A DNA stretch of 64,000 nt, taken from contig NZ_CP077092.1 in NCBI RefSeq assembly GCF_014268585.2, positions 1,984,001 to 2,048,000 on the forward strand, read 5' to 3'. The notes under the pieces are model-generated. The model had not been told where the DNA came from and made no database searches. It saw only the letters and a program-made list of their open reading frames with translations. Below are positions 17,586 through 26,697 of this stretch, piece by piece. This stretch comes from Pseudomonas iranensis. Lineage in GTDB: Bacteria; Pseudomonadota; Gammaproteobacteria; Pseudomonadales; Pseudomonadaceae. Position numbers and translations under genes: made by a program. The stretch's first letter is position 1. Each line of letters starts with the position of its first letter.

Positions 17586-18490
17586 GTGTGGCGTTGCTGA
17601 GTGTCGCTGCGGTAGCGCTGGATGCGCTGCTCGGTGAACCGAAACGCTGGCATCCGCTGGTGGCGTTCGGCAATTTTGCCGGGCGCATCGAGCAACGCTT
17701 CAACGCCGGCGGCCGTGGCTGGCGCAGCCATGGCGTGACCGCGTGGGTTATCGCGGTACTGCCGCTGACCTTGCTCGCCACCGCATTTTCCTGGGCGCCC
17801 TACGTGGGCTGGATTGTCGAGATTCTCGCGCTGTATTGCGCCCTCGGCATGCGCAGCCTCGGCGAACATGTCGCGCCGGTCGCGGCTGCGTTACGCGCCG
17901 ATGATCTGGACGAGGCACGCAAGCGCGTCGGTTATCTGGTCAGCCGCCAGACCGATGAACTCGACGGCACTGCGGTTGCCCGCGCCGCGACTGAGTCGGT
18001 GCTGGAGAACGGCAGCGATGCGGTGTTCGCTGCGCTGTTCTGGTTTGTCGTCGCCGGCGCGCCGGGCTTGGTCCTGTATCGCTTGAGCAATACCCTCGAT
18101 GCGATGTGGGGTTATCGCAACGAACGCTTCGAGCGTTTCGGCTGGGCGGCGGCGAAAATCGACGACGTGTTGAACTACATTCCTGCGCGTCTGGTGGCAT
18201 TGACCTACGCGCTGCTCGGCAAAACCCGACTCGCGCTCAAGTGCTGGCGCACCCAGGCGCCAAAGTGGGACAGCCCCAACGCCGGCCCGGTGATGGCGGC
18301 CGGTGCCGGTGCACTGGGCGTCGAGTTGGGTGGCCCGGCGATCTATCACGGCGAACTGCATGAACGTCCGCAACTGGGCGAAGGTGCGCCGGCTGATGCC
18401 GATTCCATCGACCGTGGCTGGCAATTGGTCCAGCGCGGCGTATGGTTATGGCTGCTGATGCTTTGCCTGGGGGCGGAATTTTATGCTTGA
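17582..18490 (+). CDS. cobD: Adenosylcobinamide-phosphate synthase (CbiB type)
   Basis: 302 residues; an integral membrane protein with several hydrophobic segments (for example about 50-95 and 150-170). It attaches aminopropanol or its phosphate to the f side chain of adenosylcobyrate. The N-terminal [21 protein letters not shown] pattern and the later [23 protein letters not shown] and [11 protein letters not shown] stretches are family hallmarks. The ATG 17582 overlaps the bluB stop, and its own stop overlaps the next start at 18483. The name cobD is used in the Pseudomonas denitrificans sense. Confidence 0.95.
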   Translation: MSVALLSVAAVALDALLGEPKRWHPLVAFGNFAGRIEQRFNAGGRGWRSHGVTAWVIAVLPLTLLATAFSWAPYVGWIVEILALYCALGMRSLGEHVAPVAAALRADDLDEARKRVGYLVSRQTDELDGTAVARAATESVLENGSDAVFAALFWFVVAGAPGLVLYRLSNTLDAMWGYRNERFERFGWAAAKIDDVLNYIPARLVALTYALLGKTRLALKCWRTQAPKWDSPNAGPVMAAGAGALGVELGGPAIYHGELHERPQLGEGAPADADSIDRGWQLVQRGVWLWLLMLCLGAEFYA

Positions 18491-19475
18491 GCACGGTGGC
18501 CGGCTGCGCAAGGCTGCACTCGATTACGGGATTGCCGAAGCCGACTGGCTCGACCTGTCCAGCGGCCTCGCGCCATGGCCGTTCCCGATCCCGGAGATCC
18601 CGCTACGCGCCTGGGCGCGCTTACCGGAAACCGATGACGGTCTGGAACAGGCGGCCTGCGATTATTACGGCGCCGCGCAGGTGCTACCGGTGGCCGGCTC
18701 GCAAATGGCTATCCAGTTGCTGCCGCGTCTGCGCCGGGCCGGCAAGGTCGGCGTGTTGTCGCCGTGCTATGCCGAGCATGCCGAAGCGTGGCGGCGCAGC
18801 GGTTACATTGTCCGTGAAGTGCTCGAGCAGGAAGTCGAATTCTTTCTCGACAGTCTTGATGTGCTGGTGGTGGTCAATCCGAACAACCCGACCGGCCTCA
18901 GCCTGACCCCGGCGCGCCTGCTCGACTGGCATGCGCGGCTGGCGCAACGCGGCGGCTGGCTGGTTGTCGATGAAGCGTTCATGGACAACACGCCGCAACT
19001 GAGCCTGGCGCCCTATGCGCATCAGGTCGGGCTGGTGGTGTTGCGTTCGTTCGGCAAGTTTTTCGGTCTGGCCGGGGTGCGCCTCGGTTTCGTTCTGGCC
19101 GAGCGCAAGTTGCTCAAACTGCTCGCCGAACAGGTCGGGCCGTGGGCGGTGAGCGGGCCGACGCGGGTGCTCGGTACGGCGTGCCTGCAAGACACCGAGG
19201 GCCATACCCGTCAGCGGATTCGCAGCGATGAAGCGAGCGAACGGTTGGCGGCGCTGCTGACCCGTTGCGATTTTGCACCGCAGGGTGGCTGCGCGCTGTT
19301 TCAGTGGCTGATCACCGAGCACGCCGAAGCGCTGCACGAATTCCTCGCCCGGCGCGGCATCCTCCTGCGCCTGTTCAGCCACAACAGCAGTGTGCGTTTC
19401 GGCCTGCCAGCGGATGCCGCGCAAGCGCTGCGTCTCGAACAGGCTTTGCAAGCTTTCACCAAGGACCATCCATGA
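18483..19475 (+). CDS. cobC: Threonine-phosphate decarboxylase (cobalamin pathway aminotransferase fold)
   Basis: 330 residues, PLP-dependent class I/II aminotransferase fold. It decarboxylates threonine phosphate to aminopropanol phosphate, the linker used by the CbiB-type synthase encoded just upstream. Visible are the substrate-side [25 protein letters not shown], the cofactor Asp in VVDEAFMDN, and the PLP lysine in [18 protein letters not shown], followed by the arginine-containing SSVRFGLP. It overlaps cobD by 8 bp and cobQ by 4 bp (ATGA at 19472). Gene name follows P. denitrificans usage. Confidence 0.94.
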   Translation: MLEHGGRLRKAALDYGIAEADWLDLSSGLAPWPFPIPEIPLRAWARLPETDDGLEQAACDYYGAAQVLPVAGSQMAIQLLPRLRRAGKVGVLSPCYAEHAEAWRRSGYIVREVLEQEVEFFLDSLDVLVVVNPNNPTGLSLTPARLLDWHARLAQRGGWLVVDEAFMDNTPQLSLAPYAHQVGLVVLRSFGKFFGLAGVRLGFVLAERKLLKLLAEQVGPWAVSGPTRVLGTACLQDTEGHTRQRIRSDEASERLAALLTRCDFAPQGGCALFQWLITEHAEALHEFLARRGILLRLFSHNSSVRFGLPADAAQALRLEQALQAFTKDHP

Positions 19476-20923
19476 CCACGCTGATGGTGCAAGGCACCAC
19501 GTCCGATGCCGGCAAAAGCACTCTGGTGACGGCGTTGTGCCGCTGGGCCACCCGCCATGGCGTGGCGGTGGTGCCGTTCAAACCGCAGAACATGGCGCTC
19601 AACAGCGCAGTGACCGCTGACGGCGGCGAGATCGGCCGCGCGCAGGCAGTGCAGGCGCAAGCGGCCGGTCTCGAGCCGCATACCGACATGAATCCGGTAT
19701 TGCTCAAGCCCAACAGCGACACCGGCGCGCAGGTGATCATTCATGGCCGTGCGGTGACGACGATGAACGCCGTCGCCTATCACGATTACAAGGCCATCGC
19801 GATGCAAGCGGTGCTCGCCTCGCACGAGCGACTCAGCGCTGCGTATCCGCTGGTAATGGTCGAAGGCGCCGGTTCGCCGGCCGAGATCAATCTGCGCGCC
19901 GGCGACATTGCCAACATGGGCTTTGCCGAAGCGGTGGATTGCCCGGTTTTGCTGATCGCCGACATCAATCGCGGCGGCGTGTTTGCGCATTTGGTCGGTA
20001 CCCTGGAATTGCTTTCACCGAGTGAACAGGCGCGGGTCAAAGGCTTCATCATCAACCGCTTTCGCGGCGATATCGCCTTGCTGCAACCGGGCCTCGACTG
20101 GCTGGAACAGCGCACCGGCAAACCGGTGGTCGGCGTGTTGCCCTACGTGATGGATCTGCACCTCGAGGCCGAAGACGGTATCGACCAACGCCAGACCGAC
20201 AAGGCCGAGCAGGTGTTGAAAGTGGTGGTGCCGGTGCTGCCGCGCATCAGCAATCACACCGACTTCGACCCGCTGCGTCTGCATCCGCAGGTGGATCTGC
20301 AATTTGTCGGCCCGGGCCAGGCGATTCCCGCCGCCGATCTGATCATCCTGCCGGGCTCGAAAAGCGTGCGCAGTGATCTGGCTTATCTACGCGCCAATGG
20401 TTGGGACGCGGCAATCAATCGGCATCTGCGCTACGGCGGCAAGGTGCTGGGGATTTGCGGCGGTCTGCAGATGCTCGGCGAGCAGGTGCACGACCCCCTC
20501 GGGCTGGAAGGCGCTGCCGGCTCCAGCGCGGGGTTGGGGCTGCTGGCGTTCGATACGCAGCTCGAAGCCGACAAGCAATTGCGCAACGTGCGCGGGCGGC
20601 TGGCGTTGGAAAACGCCGCAGTCAGCGGTTACGAAATTCATGCTGGCGTAACCACCGGGCCGGCGCTGGAAAGTCCGGCGGTGCATCTGGACGACGGTCG
20701 TTGCGATGGTGCGCAGAGTGCCGATGGCCAGGTGTTCGGCACCTATCTGCACGGCTTGTTCGAATCCCCCGAGGCGAGCGCGGCGTTGCTGCGCTGGGCC
20801 GGGTTGAATGATGTGCAACAGGTTGATTACCACGGCTTGCGCGAACGCGATATCGAACGGCTGGCGGATCTGGTGGAGAAGCATCTGGATACCGGGCTGT
20901 TGCGTCAGCTCTGTGGGATTTGA
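19472..20923 (+). CDS. cobQ: Cobyric acid synthase
   Basis: 483 residues from ATG 19472. It amidates side chains b, d, e and g of adenosylcobyrinic acid a,c-diamide with glutamine and ATP. Landmarks are the P-loop [34 protein letters not shown], the amidotransferase cysteine in [14 protein letters not shown], and the histidine in [12 protein letters not shown]. The long open frame to its left lies inside cobC. It is the last gene before the REP element that separates the upstream part of the operon from cobU. Confidence 0.97.
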   Translation: MTTLMVQGTTSDAGKSTLVTALCRWATRHGVAVVPFKPQNMALNSAVTADGGEIGRAQAVQAQAAGLEPHTDMNPVLLKPNSDTGAQVIIHGRAVTTMNAVAYHDYKAIAMQAVLASHERLSAAYPLVMVEGAGSPAEINLRAGDIANMGFAEAVDCPVLLIADINRGGVFAHLVGTLELLSPSEQARVKGFIINRFRGDIALLQPGLDWLEQRTGKPVVGVLPYVMDLHLEAEDGIDQRQTDKAEQVLKVVVPVLPRISNHTDFDPLRLHPQVDLQFVGPGQAIPAADLIILPGSKSVRSDLAYLRANGWDAAINRHLRYGGKVLGICGGLQMLGEQVHDPLGLEGAAGSSAGLGLLAFDTQLEADKQLRNVRGRLALENAAVSGYEIHAGVTTGPALESPAVHLDDGRCDGAQSADGQVFGTYLHGLFESPEASAALLRWAGLNDVQQVDYHGLRERDIERLADLVEKHLDTGLLRQLCGI

Positions 20924-20940
20924 GTTGTCCGGGCTGGCCT

Positions 20941-21006
20941 CTTCGCGAGCAGGCTCGCTCCCACAGGGAAATGCGATCAACGGTGGGAGCGAGCCTGCTC
21001 GCGAAG
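20941..21006. repeat. Paired REP element splitting the cob operon
   Basis: Two inverted REP units (CTTCGCGAGCAGGCTCGCTC and its complement) only about 15 bp apart, in the 120-bp gap between cobQ and cobU. It is the only substantial gap inside the B12 operon. Confidence 0.92.
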
Positions 21007-21043
21007 GGGCTGGTTGCCTTACCACACATTTTTGGATGAACCC

Positions 21044-21565
21044 ATGCTCCAACTGATTCTCGGCGGCGCCCGCTCCGGCAAGAGTCGTCTGGCGGAAAAA
21101 CTCGCCAGTGACAGCCATCTGGCGGTGACTTACATCGCCACCAGCCAGCCGCTGGACGGCGAAATGAACCAGCGCGTCGCCCATCACCGCGCGCGTCGTC
21201 CGGCTGAATGGGCGTTGATCGAAGAGCCACTGGAACTGGCCCGCGTGCTGCGCGAATCCGCCGGCGCCGAGCGCTGCCTGCTGGTCGATTGCCTGACCCT
21301 GTGGCTGACCAATCTGCTCATGCTCGACGACGCCGAACGTCTCGCGGCCGAGCGTGAAGCCTTGCTCGATTGCCTGGCGTCGTTGCCGGGCGAAATCATT
21401 TTTGTCAGCAACGAAACCGGAATGGGTGTCGTGCCGCTGGGCGAATTGACCCGCCGCTATGTCGATGAAGCCGGTTGGCTGCATCAAGCTCTGGCCGAGC
21501 GTTGTCAGCGAGTTGTCCTGACCGTCGCCGGCCTGCCCCTGACTTTGAAAGGACCTGCGTTATGA
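21044..21565 (+). CDS. cobU: Adenosylcobinamide kinase / adenosylcobinamide-phosphate guanylyltransferase
   Basis: 173 residues from ATG 21044. The bifunctional enzyme phosphorylates adenosylcobinamide and then transfers GMP to it. The N-terminal P-loop is [12 protein letters not shown], and the GTP-binding region includes [12 protein letters not shown] and [12 protein letters not shown]. The stop overlaps the cobT start (ATGA at 21562). Also called cobP in some species. It is the first gene after the REP element, which may lower or separate its transcription from cobQ. Confidence 0.97.
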   Translation: MLQLILGGARSGKSRLAEKLASDSHLAVTYIATSQPLDGEMNQRVAHHRARRPAEWALIEEPLELARVLRESAGAERCLLVDCLTLWLTNLLMLDDAERLAAEREALLDCLASLPGEIIFVSNETGMGVVPLGELTRRYVDEAGWLHQALAERCQRVVLTVAGLPLTLKGPAL

Positions 21566-22617
21566 GCCCGACCTGGTGGCTGAACCCGTGCAAAACCGTG
21601 AACTCGGACATCATCGCGCAAGCGACCGAGCGCCAGCAGCAACTGACCAAACCGGCCGGTTCGTTGGGGCGCCTTGAATCGGTGGCCGTGCAACTGGCCG
21701 GTCTGCAAGGTCAGCTCAAGCCAACGCTGGAGCAAGTCTGGATCGCGATTTTCGCTGGCGACCATGGCGTGGTAGCCGAAGGCGTATCGGCTTATCCGCA
21801 AGAAGTTACCGGGCAGATGCTGCTCAACTTTGTCAGCGGCGGCGCGGCGATCAGCGTGCTGGCGCGTCAGCTCGGCGCGCAGCTGGAAGTGGTCGATCTG
21901 GGCACGGTGAATCCGGCGCTGAATCTGCCCGGCGTGCGCCATCTGAACATTGGCGCGGGAACGGCGAATTTCGTCCAGGGCGCAGCGATGACTCAGGCGC
22001 AGGGCGAATCGGCCTTGCAGGCCGGTCGCGACAGCGTCTTGCGCGCGAAAGCCGCCGGCACCCAGTTGTTCATCGGCGGCGAGATGGGCATCGGCAATAC
22101 CACGGCGGCCAGTGCGCTGGCCTGCGCGTTGCTCGATTGCCCAGTGGCGCATCTGGCTGGTCCCGGCACCGGGCTGAATGCCGCTGGCGTCAGCCACAAG
22201 GCGCACGTCATCGAACGCGCTCTGGCGCTGCATGCCGCGCAGCGTGGCGATGCCTTGCAGACGCTGTTCAATCTCGGCGGGTTCGAGATTGCCGCGTTGG
22301 TCGGCGCCTATCTGGCCTGCGCGCAGGAAGGCATTGCGGTGCTGGTTGACGGCTTTATCTGCACGGTCGCGGCACTGGTCGCGGTGCGCTTGAATACGGC
22401 GTGTCGCGAGTGGCTGTTGTTCGGCCATCGCGGTGCCGAGCCGGGCCATCGCCATGTGCTGGAAACCTTGAGCGCCGAGCCGCTGCTCGAGCTCGGCCTG
22501 CGCCTGGGCGAGGGCAGTGGCGCAGCGTTGGCGGTGCCGTTGTTGCGTCTGGCCTGTGACCTGCACGGGCAAATGGCGACGTTCGCCGAAGCGGCTGTCG
22601 CGGATCGCCCGGCATGA
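21562..22617 (+). CDS. cobT: Nicotinate-nucleotide--dimethylbenzimidazole phosphoribosyltransferase
   Basis: 351 residues. It activates the lower-ligand base DMB (made by BluB from the same operon) to alpha-ribazole phosphate. Visible are [47 protein letters not shown], and the catalytic-glutamate region [12 protein letters not shown] close to the C-terminus. Start and stop both overlap neighbours by ATGA (21562 and 22614). Long open frames on the other strand are shadows. Confidence 0.97.
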   Translation: MSPTWWLNPCKTVNSDIIAQATERQQQLTKPAGSLGRLESVAVQLAGLQGQLKPTLEQVWIAIFAGDHGVVAEGVSAYPQEVTGQMLLNFVSGGAAISVLARQLGAQLEVVDLGTVNPALNLPGVRHLNIGAGTANFVQGAAMTQAQGESALQAGRDSVLRAKAAGTQLFIGGEMGIGNTTAASALACALLDCPVAHLAGPGTGLNAAGVSHKAHVIERALALHAAQRGDALQTLFNLGGFEIAALVGAYLACAQEGIAVLVDGFICTVAALVAVRLNTACREWLLFGHRGAEPGHRHVLETLSAEPLLELGLRLGEGSGAALAVPLLRLACDLHGQMATFAEAAVADRPA

Positions 22618-23189
22618 GCCTGCGCCTGGATCTGCTGCGCCATGGCGAAACGGAACTCGGCGGCGGCTTGCGCGGCAGCCTCGACGATGCGCTGACCGCA
22701 AACGGCTGGACGCAGATGCGTGCAGCGGTGGTCGACGGCGGGCCGTGGGATCGTATCGTCAGTTCGCCATTGCAGCGCTGCGCGCGCTTCGCTGCTGAAC
22801 TCGGCGAGCAACTGAACCTGTCCGTGCATCTGGACAAGGATCTGCAGGAACTGCATTTCGGCGCGTGGGAAGGGCAGAGCGCGGCGGCATTGATGGAGAC
22901 GGATGCCGAAGAGCTGGGGCTGTTCTGGGCTGATCCCTATGGCTTCACGCCACCGCAGGGGGAGCCGGTCAGCGCGTTTTCCGCGCGGGTGTTGGCGGCG
23001 GTCGCGCGATTGCACGCGGCTTACGCCGGCGAACGGATTCTGCTGGTCAGCCACGGCGGCGTGATGCGTTTGTTGCTGGCGCAGGCACGAGAGCTGCCAC
23101 GTGAACAGTTGCTCAACGTCGAAGTCGGCCACGGCGCGCTGTTTGCGCTAACGGTCGCTGCGGACGGCGCGCTCAAGGAAGGTCACTGA
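22614..23189 (+). CDS. cobC: Alpha-ribazole phosphatase (histidine phosphatase family)
   Basis: 191 residues. The signature [11 protein letters not shown] supplies the phosphohistidine nucleophile (His10), and [12 protein letters not shown] the second catalytic histidine. In the B12 pathway it removes phosphate from alpha-ribazole phosphate or adenosylcobalamin phosphate. The size and position between cobT and cobS support this over a general phosphoglycerate mutase. Note that the symbol cobC is used for both this phosphatase and the decarboxylase at 18483-19475 in different nomenclatures. Confidence 0.92.
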   Translation: MSLRLDLLRHGETELGGGLRGSLDDALTANGWTQMRAAVVDGGPWDRIVSSPLQRCARFAAELGEQLNLSVHLDKDLQELHFGAWEGQSAAALMETDAEELGLFWADPYGFTPPQGEPVSAFSARVLAAVARLHAAYAGERILLVSHGGVMRLLLAQARELPREQLLNVEVGHGALFALTVAADGALKEGH

Positions 23190-23190
23190 G

Positions 23191-23913
23191 ATGTTGCCGC
23201 TGTGGATCGCCTTGCAGTTTCTCAGCAGCCTGCCGATTCGCCTCCCGGGCATGCCCGAGCCGCAACAGCTCGGCCGTTCGCTGCTGTTTTATCCGCTGGT
23301 GGGATTGCTGTTCGGGCTGATCCTCTATGCGTTGAATCTGTTGTTGGCCGGCGCGCCGTTGTTGCTGCATGCGGCGCTGTTGCTGACCGTGTGGGTATTG
23401 CTCAGCGGCGCGCTGCATCTCGATGGCCTGGCCGACAGCGCCGATGCCTGGCTCGGCGGTTTTGGTGATCGCGAGCGCACGCTGACGATCATGAAAGATC
23501 CGCGCAGCGGGCCGATTGCGGTGGTCACGCTGGTGCTGGTGTTGTTGCTCAAATTTGCCGCGCTGCTGGCACTGATCGAACAAGGGCATACCCTGGCGCT
23601 GATCATCGTGCCGGTGCTCGGGCGAGCGGCGCTGTTGGGGTTGTTTCTGACCACGCCGTATGTGCGTGCGGGTGGCTTGGGTCAGGCACTGGCCGATCAT
23701 CTGCCGCGTAGAGCGGGGTGGTGGGTGCTGGGGTTGAGTGCGCTGGGCTGCGTGTTCGTCGCGGGTATCGGCGCGGTGCTGATTTCGCTGGTCGGGTTTG
23801 TCTGGCTGCGGCGTTTGATGATGCGGCGGTTGGGTGGGACTACCGGGGACACGGCGGGGGCGCTGCTGGAATTGCTGGAGATGGGGGTGTTGGTGGGGCT
23901 CGCTTTGGTCTGA
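23191..23913 (+). CDS. cobS: Adenosylcobinamide-GDP ribazoletransferase
   Basis: 240 residues; a hydrophobic inner-membrane enzyme with about six membrane segments. It joins adenosylcobinamide-GDP and alpha-ribazole (phosphate) to finish B12. The N-terminal ALQFLSSLPIR, the metal-binding GALHLDGLADSADAWLGG, and MKDPRSGPIAV are conserved in the family. It begins 2 bp after the alpha-ribazole phosphatase stop and closes the operon; a REP pair follows. Also known as cobV. Confidence 0.96.
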   Translation: MLPLWIALQFLSSLPIRLPGMPEPQQLGRSLLFYPLVGLLFGLILYALNLLLAGAPLLLHAALLLTVWVLLSGALHLDGLADSADAWLGGFGDRERTLTIMKDPRSGPIAVVTLVLVLLLKFAALLALIEQGHTLALIIVPVLGRAALLGLFLTTPYVRAGGLGQALADHLPRRAGWWVLGLSALGCVFVAGIGAVLISLVGFVWLRRLMMRRLGGTTGDTAGALLELLEMGVLVGLALV

Positions 23914-23940
23914 AGGATTTGCGTAGATGATGCCGGCCCC

Positions 23941-24006
23941 TTCGCGAGCAGGCTTGCTCCCACCTTCGAATGCAATCCCCTGTGGGAGCGAGCCTGCTCG
24001 CGATGG
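23941..24006. repeat. Paired REP element
   Basis: Inverted REP units with a short spacer between cobS and the marR gene; the left arm has one substitution (GGCTTGCTCC). Probably marks the end of the cob transcript. Confidence 0.9.
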
Positions 24007-24068
24007 CGGCCTCACCGGCGACAATGATGTTCAGAGTAAACTCATCTGTAACTTGATTTAACACACTC

Positions 24069-24084
24069 GCGGGTATATACACGC
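24069..24084. promoter_or_regulatory. Candidate MarR operator upstream of marR
   Basis: GCGGGTATATACACGC is an imperfect copy of the perfect palindrome found 430 bp downstream (24514-24529). It ends 3 bp before the marR ATG, so binding would block its own transcription or translation. Confidence 0.7.
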
Positions 24085-24087
24085 ATC

Positions 24088-24492
24088 ATGCTTCCTTCTC
24101 AGTGTTTGTGCACCAACCTGCGTCGCGCCGCGCGTGGCGTCAGCAGGCATTACGACGGCGCTCTCGACGGCTTCGGGATCAACGTTGCCCAGTATTCTCT
24201 GCTGTGCAATCTGCAGCGGCTGGAGCAACCGAGCATTTCCGAACTGGCAGAGGCCATGGGCCTGGATCGCAGCACGCTCGGGCGTAATTTGCGTGTGCTG
24301 GAGGGCGAAGGTCTGGTGGCGCTTGCCGAAGGCGAGGACATGCGCAACCGTATCGTGCGCCTCACCGAAACCGGCGTGCAGCGGCTGGCAGCGGCATTGC
24401 CGGCGTGGGAAGCGGCGCAACAGCGGCTGATCGACCGTCTCGGTGCCGAGAAGCGCGAAACCTTGCTCAAATTGCTCGACGAACTGGCCTGA
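24088..24492 (+). CDS. MarR family transcriptional regulator
   Basis: 134 residues. The winged helix spans about residues 45-95 (ISELAEAMGLDRSTLGRNLRVLEGEGLV, wing EGEDMRNRIVRLT), flanked by dimerisation helices. Two cysteines near the N-terminus (Cys6, Cys8) could sense oxidants, as in some MarR proteins, but this is inference. It precedes an MFS transporter gene by 52 bp, and both genes carry the same GCGGGTATATAC-type site in front of their starts, so it most likely represses itself and the transporter until a ligand is bound. Confidence 0.92.
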   Translation: MLPSQCLCTNLRRAARGVSRHYDGALDGFGINVAQYSLLCNLQRLEQPSISELAEAMGLDRSTLGRNLRVLEGEGLVALAEGEDMRNRIVRLTETGVQRLAAALPAWEAAQQRLIDRLGAEKRETLLKLLDELA

Positions 24493-24513
24493 CGCCGGTT
24501 TTTTCGCGCTCAA

Positions 24514-24529
24514 GCGGGTATATACCCGC
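24514..24529. promoter_or_regulatory. Perfect 16-bp palindrome, candidate operator of the MFS gene
   Basis: GCGGGTATATACCCGC is fully symmetric and lies 15 bp before the MFS start codon, between marR and the transporter. The centre TATATA could also overlap a -10 element. A near-identical site precedes marR. Confidence 0.8.
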
Positions 24530-24544
24530 GACTGGAGAATAACA

Positions 24545-25753
24545 ATGACATCGATGTGGCGTACGTGCGGTTGGGTGTTGCTGGGGAGTGCGCTGATCCT
24601 GGCGTTGTCATTGGGCGTGCGCCACGGGTTCGGTCTGTTCCTGTCGCCGATGAGCGCGCAGTTCGGCTGGGGTCGCGAAGTGTTTGCCTTCGCCATAGCC
24701 CTGCAAAACCTGATCTGGGGCCTGGCGCAGCCGTTCACCGGCGCGCTGGCTGACCGCTTCGGCGCGGCGAAAGTGGTGCTGGTCGGTGGGATCCTCTACG
24801 CGGCGGGCCTGGTGTGCATGGGCCTGTCTGATTCGGCAGTGACTCTGTCACTGAGTGCCGGCCTGCTGATCGGTATCGGTCTTTCGGGCACTTCGTTTTC
24901 GGTCATTCTTGGTGTTGTGGGTCGTGCTGTGCCGCCAGAGAAACGCAGCATGGGCATGGGTATCGCCAGCGCCGCCGGTTCGTTCGGCCAGTTCGCCATG
25001 TTGCCGGGCACGCTCGGTTTGATCGGCTGGCTCGGCTGGTCGGCCGCGCTGTTGGTGCTGGGCCTGTTGGTGGCGATGATTGTGCCGCTGGTGAGCATGC
25101 TCAAGGACAAGCCGCTGCCGGTGCTTGGCCATGAACAGACTCTTTCCGAAGCGCTGCGTGAGGCCTGCTCGCACTCCGGTTTCTGGCTGCTGGCGTTCGG
25201 CTTTTTTGTCTGCGGTTTCCAGGTGGTGTTCATTGGCGTGCACCTGCCGGCGTATCTGGTCGATCAGCATCTGCCGGCGACAGTCGGCACGACGGTGTTG
25301 GCATTGATCGGGCTGTTCAACATTTTCGGCACGTACACCGCTGGCTGGCTTGGTGGACGCATGTCCAAACCGCGCCTGCTGACGGCGTTGTATCTGCTGC
25401 GCGCGGTGGTGATCGTGCTGTTCCTGTGGTTGCCGGTGACGACCACCACGGCGTATCTGTTCGGCATGGCCATGGGCTTCCTGTGGCTGTCGACGGTGCC
25501 GTTGACCAACGGTACGGTGGCGACCTTGTTCGGCGTGCGCAATTTGTCCATGCTCGGTGGCATCGTCTTTCTGTTCCATCAGCTCGGCTCGTTCCTTGGC
25601 GGTTGGCTGGGCGGGGTGGTGTACGACCGAACCGGGAGTTATGACTTGATCTGGCAAGTGGCGGTTCTCTTGAGCCTGCTCGCGGCGGCGCTGAACTGGC
25701 CGGTGCGCGAGCGTCCGGTGGCCCGCCTGCAAGCCGCTGCGAGCGCAGCATGA
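24545..25753 (+). CDS. MFS transporter
   Basis: 402 residues with about 12 membrane segments and the MFS loop motif ADRFGAAKVVLVGG after segment 2. The N-terminal RHGFGLFLSPMSAQFGWGREVF resembles the monocarboxylate/oxalate-formate antiporter-like branch of the superfamily. ATG 24545 has GGAG 9 bp upstream. The regulator gene just upstream and the shared palindrome suggest an inducible substrate or drug transporter; the ligand is not known. The stop overlaps the start of a 40-codon gene (ATGA). Confidence 0.88.
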   Translation: MTSMWRTCGWVLLGSALILALSLGVRHGFGLFLSPMSAQFGWGREVFAFAIALQNLIWGLAQPFTGALADRFGAAKVVLVGGILYAAGLVCMGLSDSAVTLSLSAGLLIGIGLSGTSFSVILGVVGRAVPPEKRSMGMGIASAAGSFGQFAMLPGTLGLIGWLGWSAALLVLGLLVAMIVPLVSMLKDKPLPVLGHEQTLSEALREACSHSGFWLLAFGFFVCGFQVVFIGVHLPAYLVDQHLPATVGTTVLALIGLFNIFGTYTAGWLGGRMSKPRLLTALYLLRAVVIVLFLWLPVTTTTAYLFGMAMGFLWLSTVPLTNGTVATLFGVRNLSMLGGIVFLFHQLGSFLGGWLGGVVYDRTGSYDLIWQVAVLLSLLAAALNWPVRERPVARLQAAASAA

Positions 25754-25872
25754 ACCGGATATGCACGCGGGTCGTTGTTGTCGCACTGGCGGCAGCGCTG
25801 TTGGCGCTGGTGTGGTGGGGCTGGCAGCGCGGCGGTCTGGCGCTGATGCAGTTGGGCATGAGTATTTGCTAG
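25750..25872 (+). CDS. 40-residue single-pass membrane protein coupled to the MFS gene
   Basis: A small gene starting at an ATG that overlaps the MFS stop by 4 bp. The product has a short basic start (MNRICTR), one strongly hydrophobic helix (about residues 8-23, VVVV...LALVWW), then GWQRGGLALMQLGMSIC with a C-terminal cysteine. The hydrophobic profile and the positional coupling make it a credible gene although it is very short. I have a loose memory of similar GGLAL.QLG-type micro-proteins in pseudomonads but cannot confirm. It could be an accessory subunit of the transporter. Confidence 0.65.
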   Translation: MNRICTRVVVVALAAALLALVWWGWQRGGLALMQLGMSIC

Positions 25873-25926
25873 ATGCCAGCGTGGCGAGTAACGTCGAAGC
25901 CTGATGACTGCCCAAGGAAATTCGAC

Positions 25927-26487
25927 ATGTTGATGCGCTGGTGTGCTGTTCCCGCGTTGCTGATGGCGTTGACTGGCCTGGCCCAGGCCGCCGATTGTCC
26001 TGAGCTGCTGCAAGGCTCGCTGCCCAAGCTGCGCGCCAAGGAATCCATCGATCTGTGCAAGCAGTACGCCGACAAGCCGCTGGTGGTAGTCAATACCGCC
26101 AGCTTCTGCGGTTTCGCCCCGCAGTTCGAAGGCCTCGAGGCGCTGAACAAGCGCTACAAGGCGCAAGGGCTGGAGATGCTCGGCGTGCCGTCCAATGACT
26201 TCAAGCAGGAGTCCAAGGACAGCGCCGAAACCGCCAAGGTCTGCTACGCCAACTATGGCGTGACCTTCAACATGACCGAGCCGCAGAAGGTTCGCGGCGA
26301 CGACGCCACGCATCTGTTCCAGGTGCTGGCCGCGCAGAGCAATGCGCCGAAGTGGAATTTCTACAAGTATGTGGTCGACCGGCAGGGCAAGGTGGTGGCG
26401 AGTTTTTCCAGTTTGACCAAACCGGATGATCCGGAATTTATTGCGGCGATCGAAAAGGCCATTGCCTCCAAGCCGCTGAAGCCCTGA
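25927..26487 (+). CDS. Exported glutathione peroxidase-like thiol peroxidase
   Basis: 186 residues from ATG 25927 with a signal peptide (cleavage after GLAQA), so it acts in the periplasm, unlike the usual cytoplasmic enzymes of this family. The thioredoxin-like domain has the peroxidatic cysteine in [16 protein letters not shown] and [10 protein letters not shown], and ends with the helix [15 protein letters not shown]. The conserved glutamine of the family is replaced or shifted here, so activity is probable but unproven. It lies 54 bp after the 40-codon gene and is followed by a REP pair and a terminator. Confidence 0.85.
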   Translation: MLMRWCAVPALLMALTGLAQAADCPELLQGSLPKLRAKESIDLCKQYADKPLVVVNTASFCGFAPQFEGLEALNKRYKAQGLEMLGVPSNDFKQESKDSAETAKVCYANYGVTFNMTEPQKVRGDDATHLFQVLAAQSNAPKWNFYKYVVDRQGKVVASFSSLTKPDDPEFIAAIEKAIASKPLKP

Positions 26488-26502
26488 TTAATGCTGTTCT
26501 CT

Positions 26503-26588
26503 GTGGGAGCGGGCCTGCTCGCGAAGCGATGTGTCAGTTAGCACATCAACATCTAACATACCGCCTTCGCGAGCAGGCTCGCTCCCAC
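26503..26588. repeat. Paired REP element
   Basis: Inverted REP units with a central small inverted repeat (GTTAGCACATC...). Lies between the convergent peroxidase and FadL-like genes. Confidence 0.9.
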
Positions 26589-26630
26589 AAGGGTGATTTT
26601 GTCGTTCCAGTGAAAAGTTGCAGGCAAGAA

Positions 26631-26665
26631 AAAGCCCCGCCTCTGTAAAGAGAGCGGGGCTTTTT
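26631..26665. terminator. Bidirectional intrinsic terminator
   Basis: Stem AAAGCCCCGCTCT-type arm with GAGCGGGGCTTTTT; A-run on the left and T-run on the right. It sits between two convergent genes and can stop both transcripts. Confidence 0.88.
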
Positions 26666-26697
26666 GGTGGGCGAGGGGTTAGCCTCGCCACGGTGCA

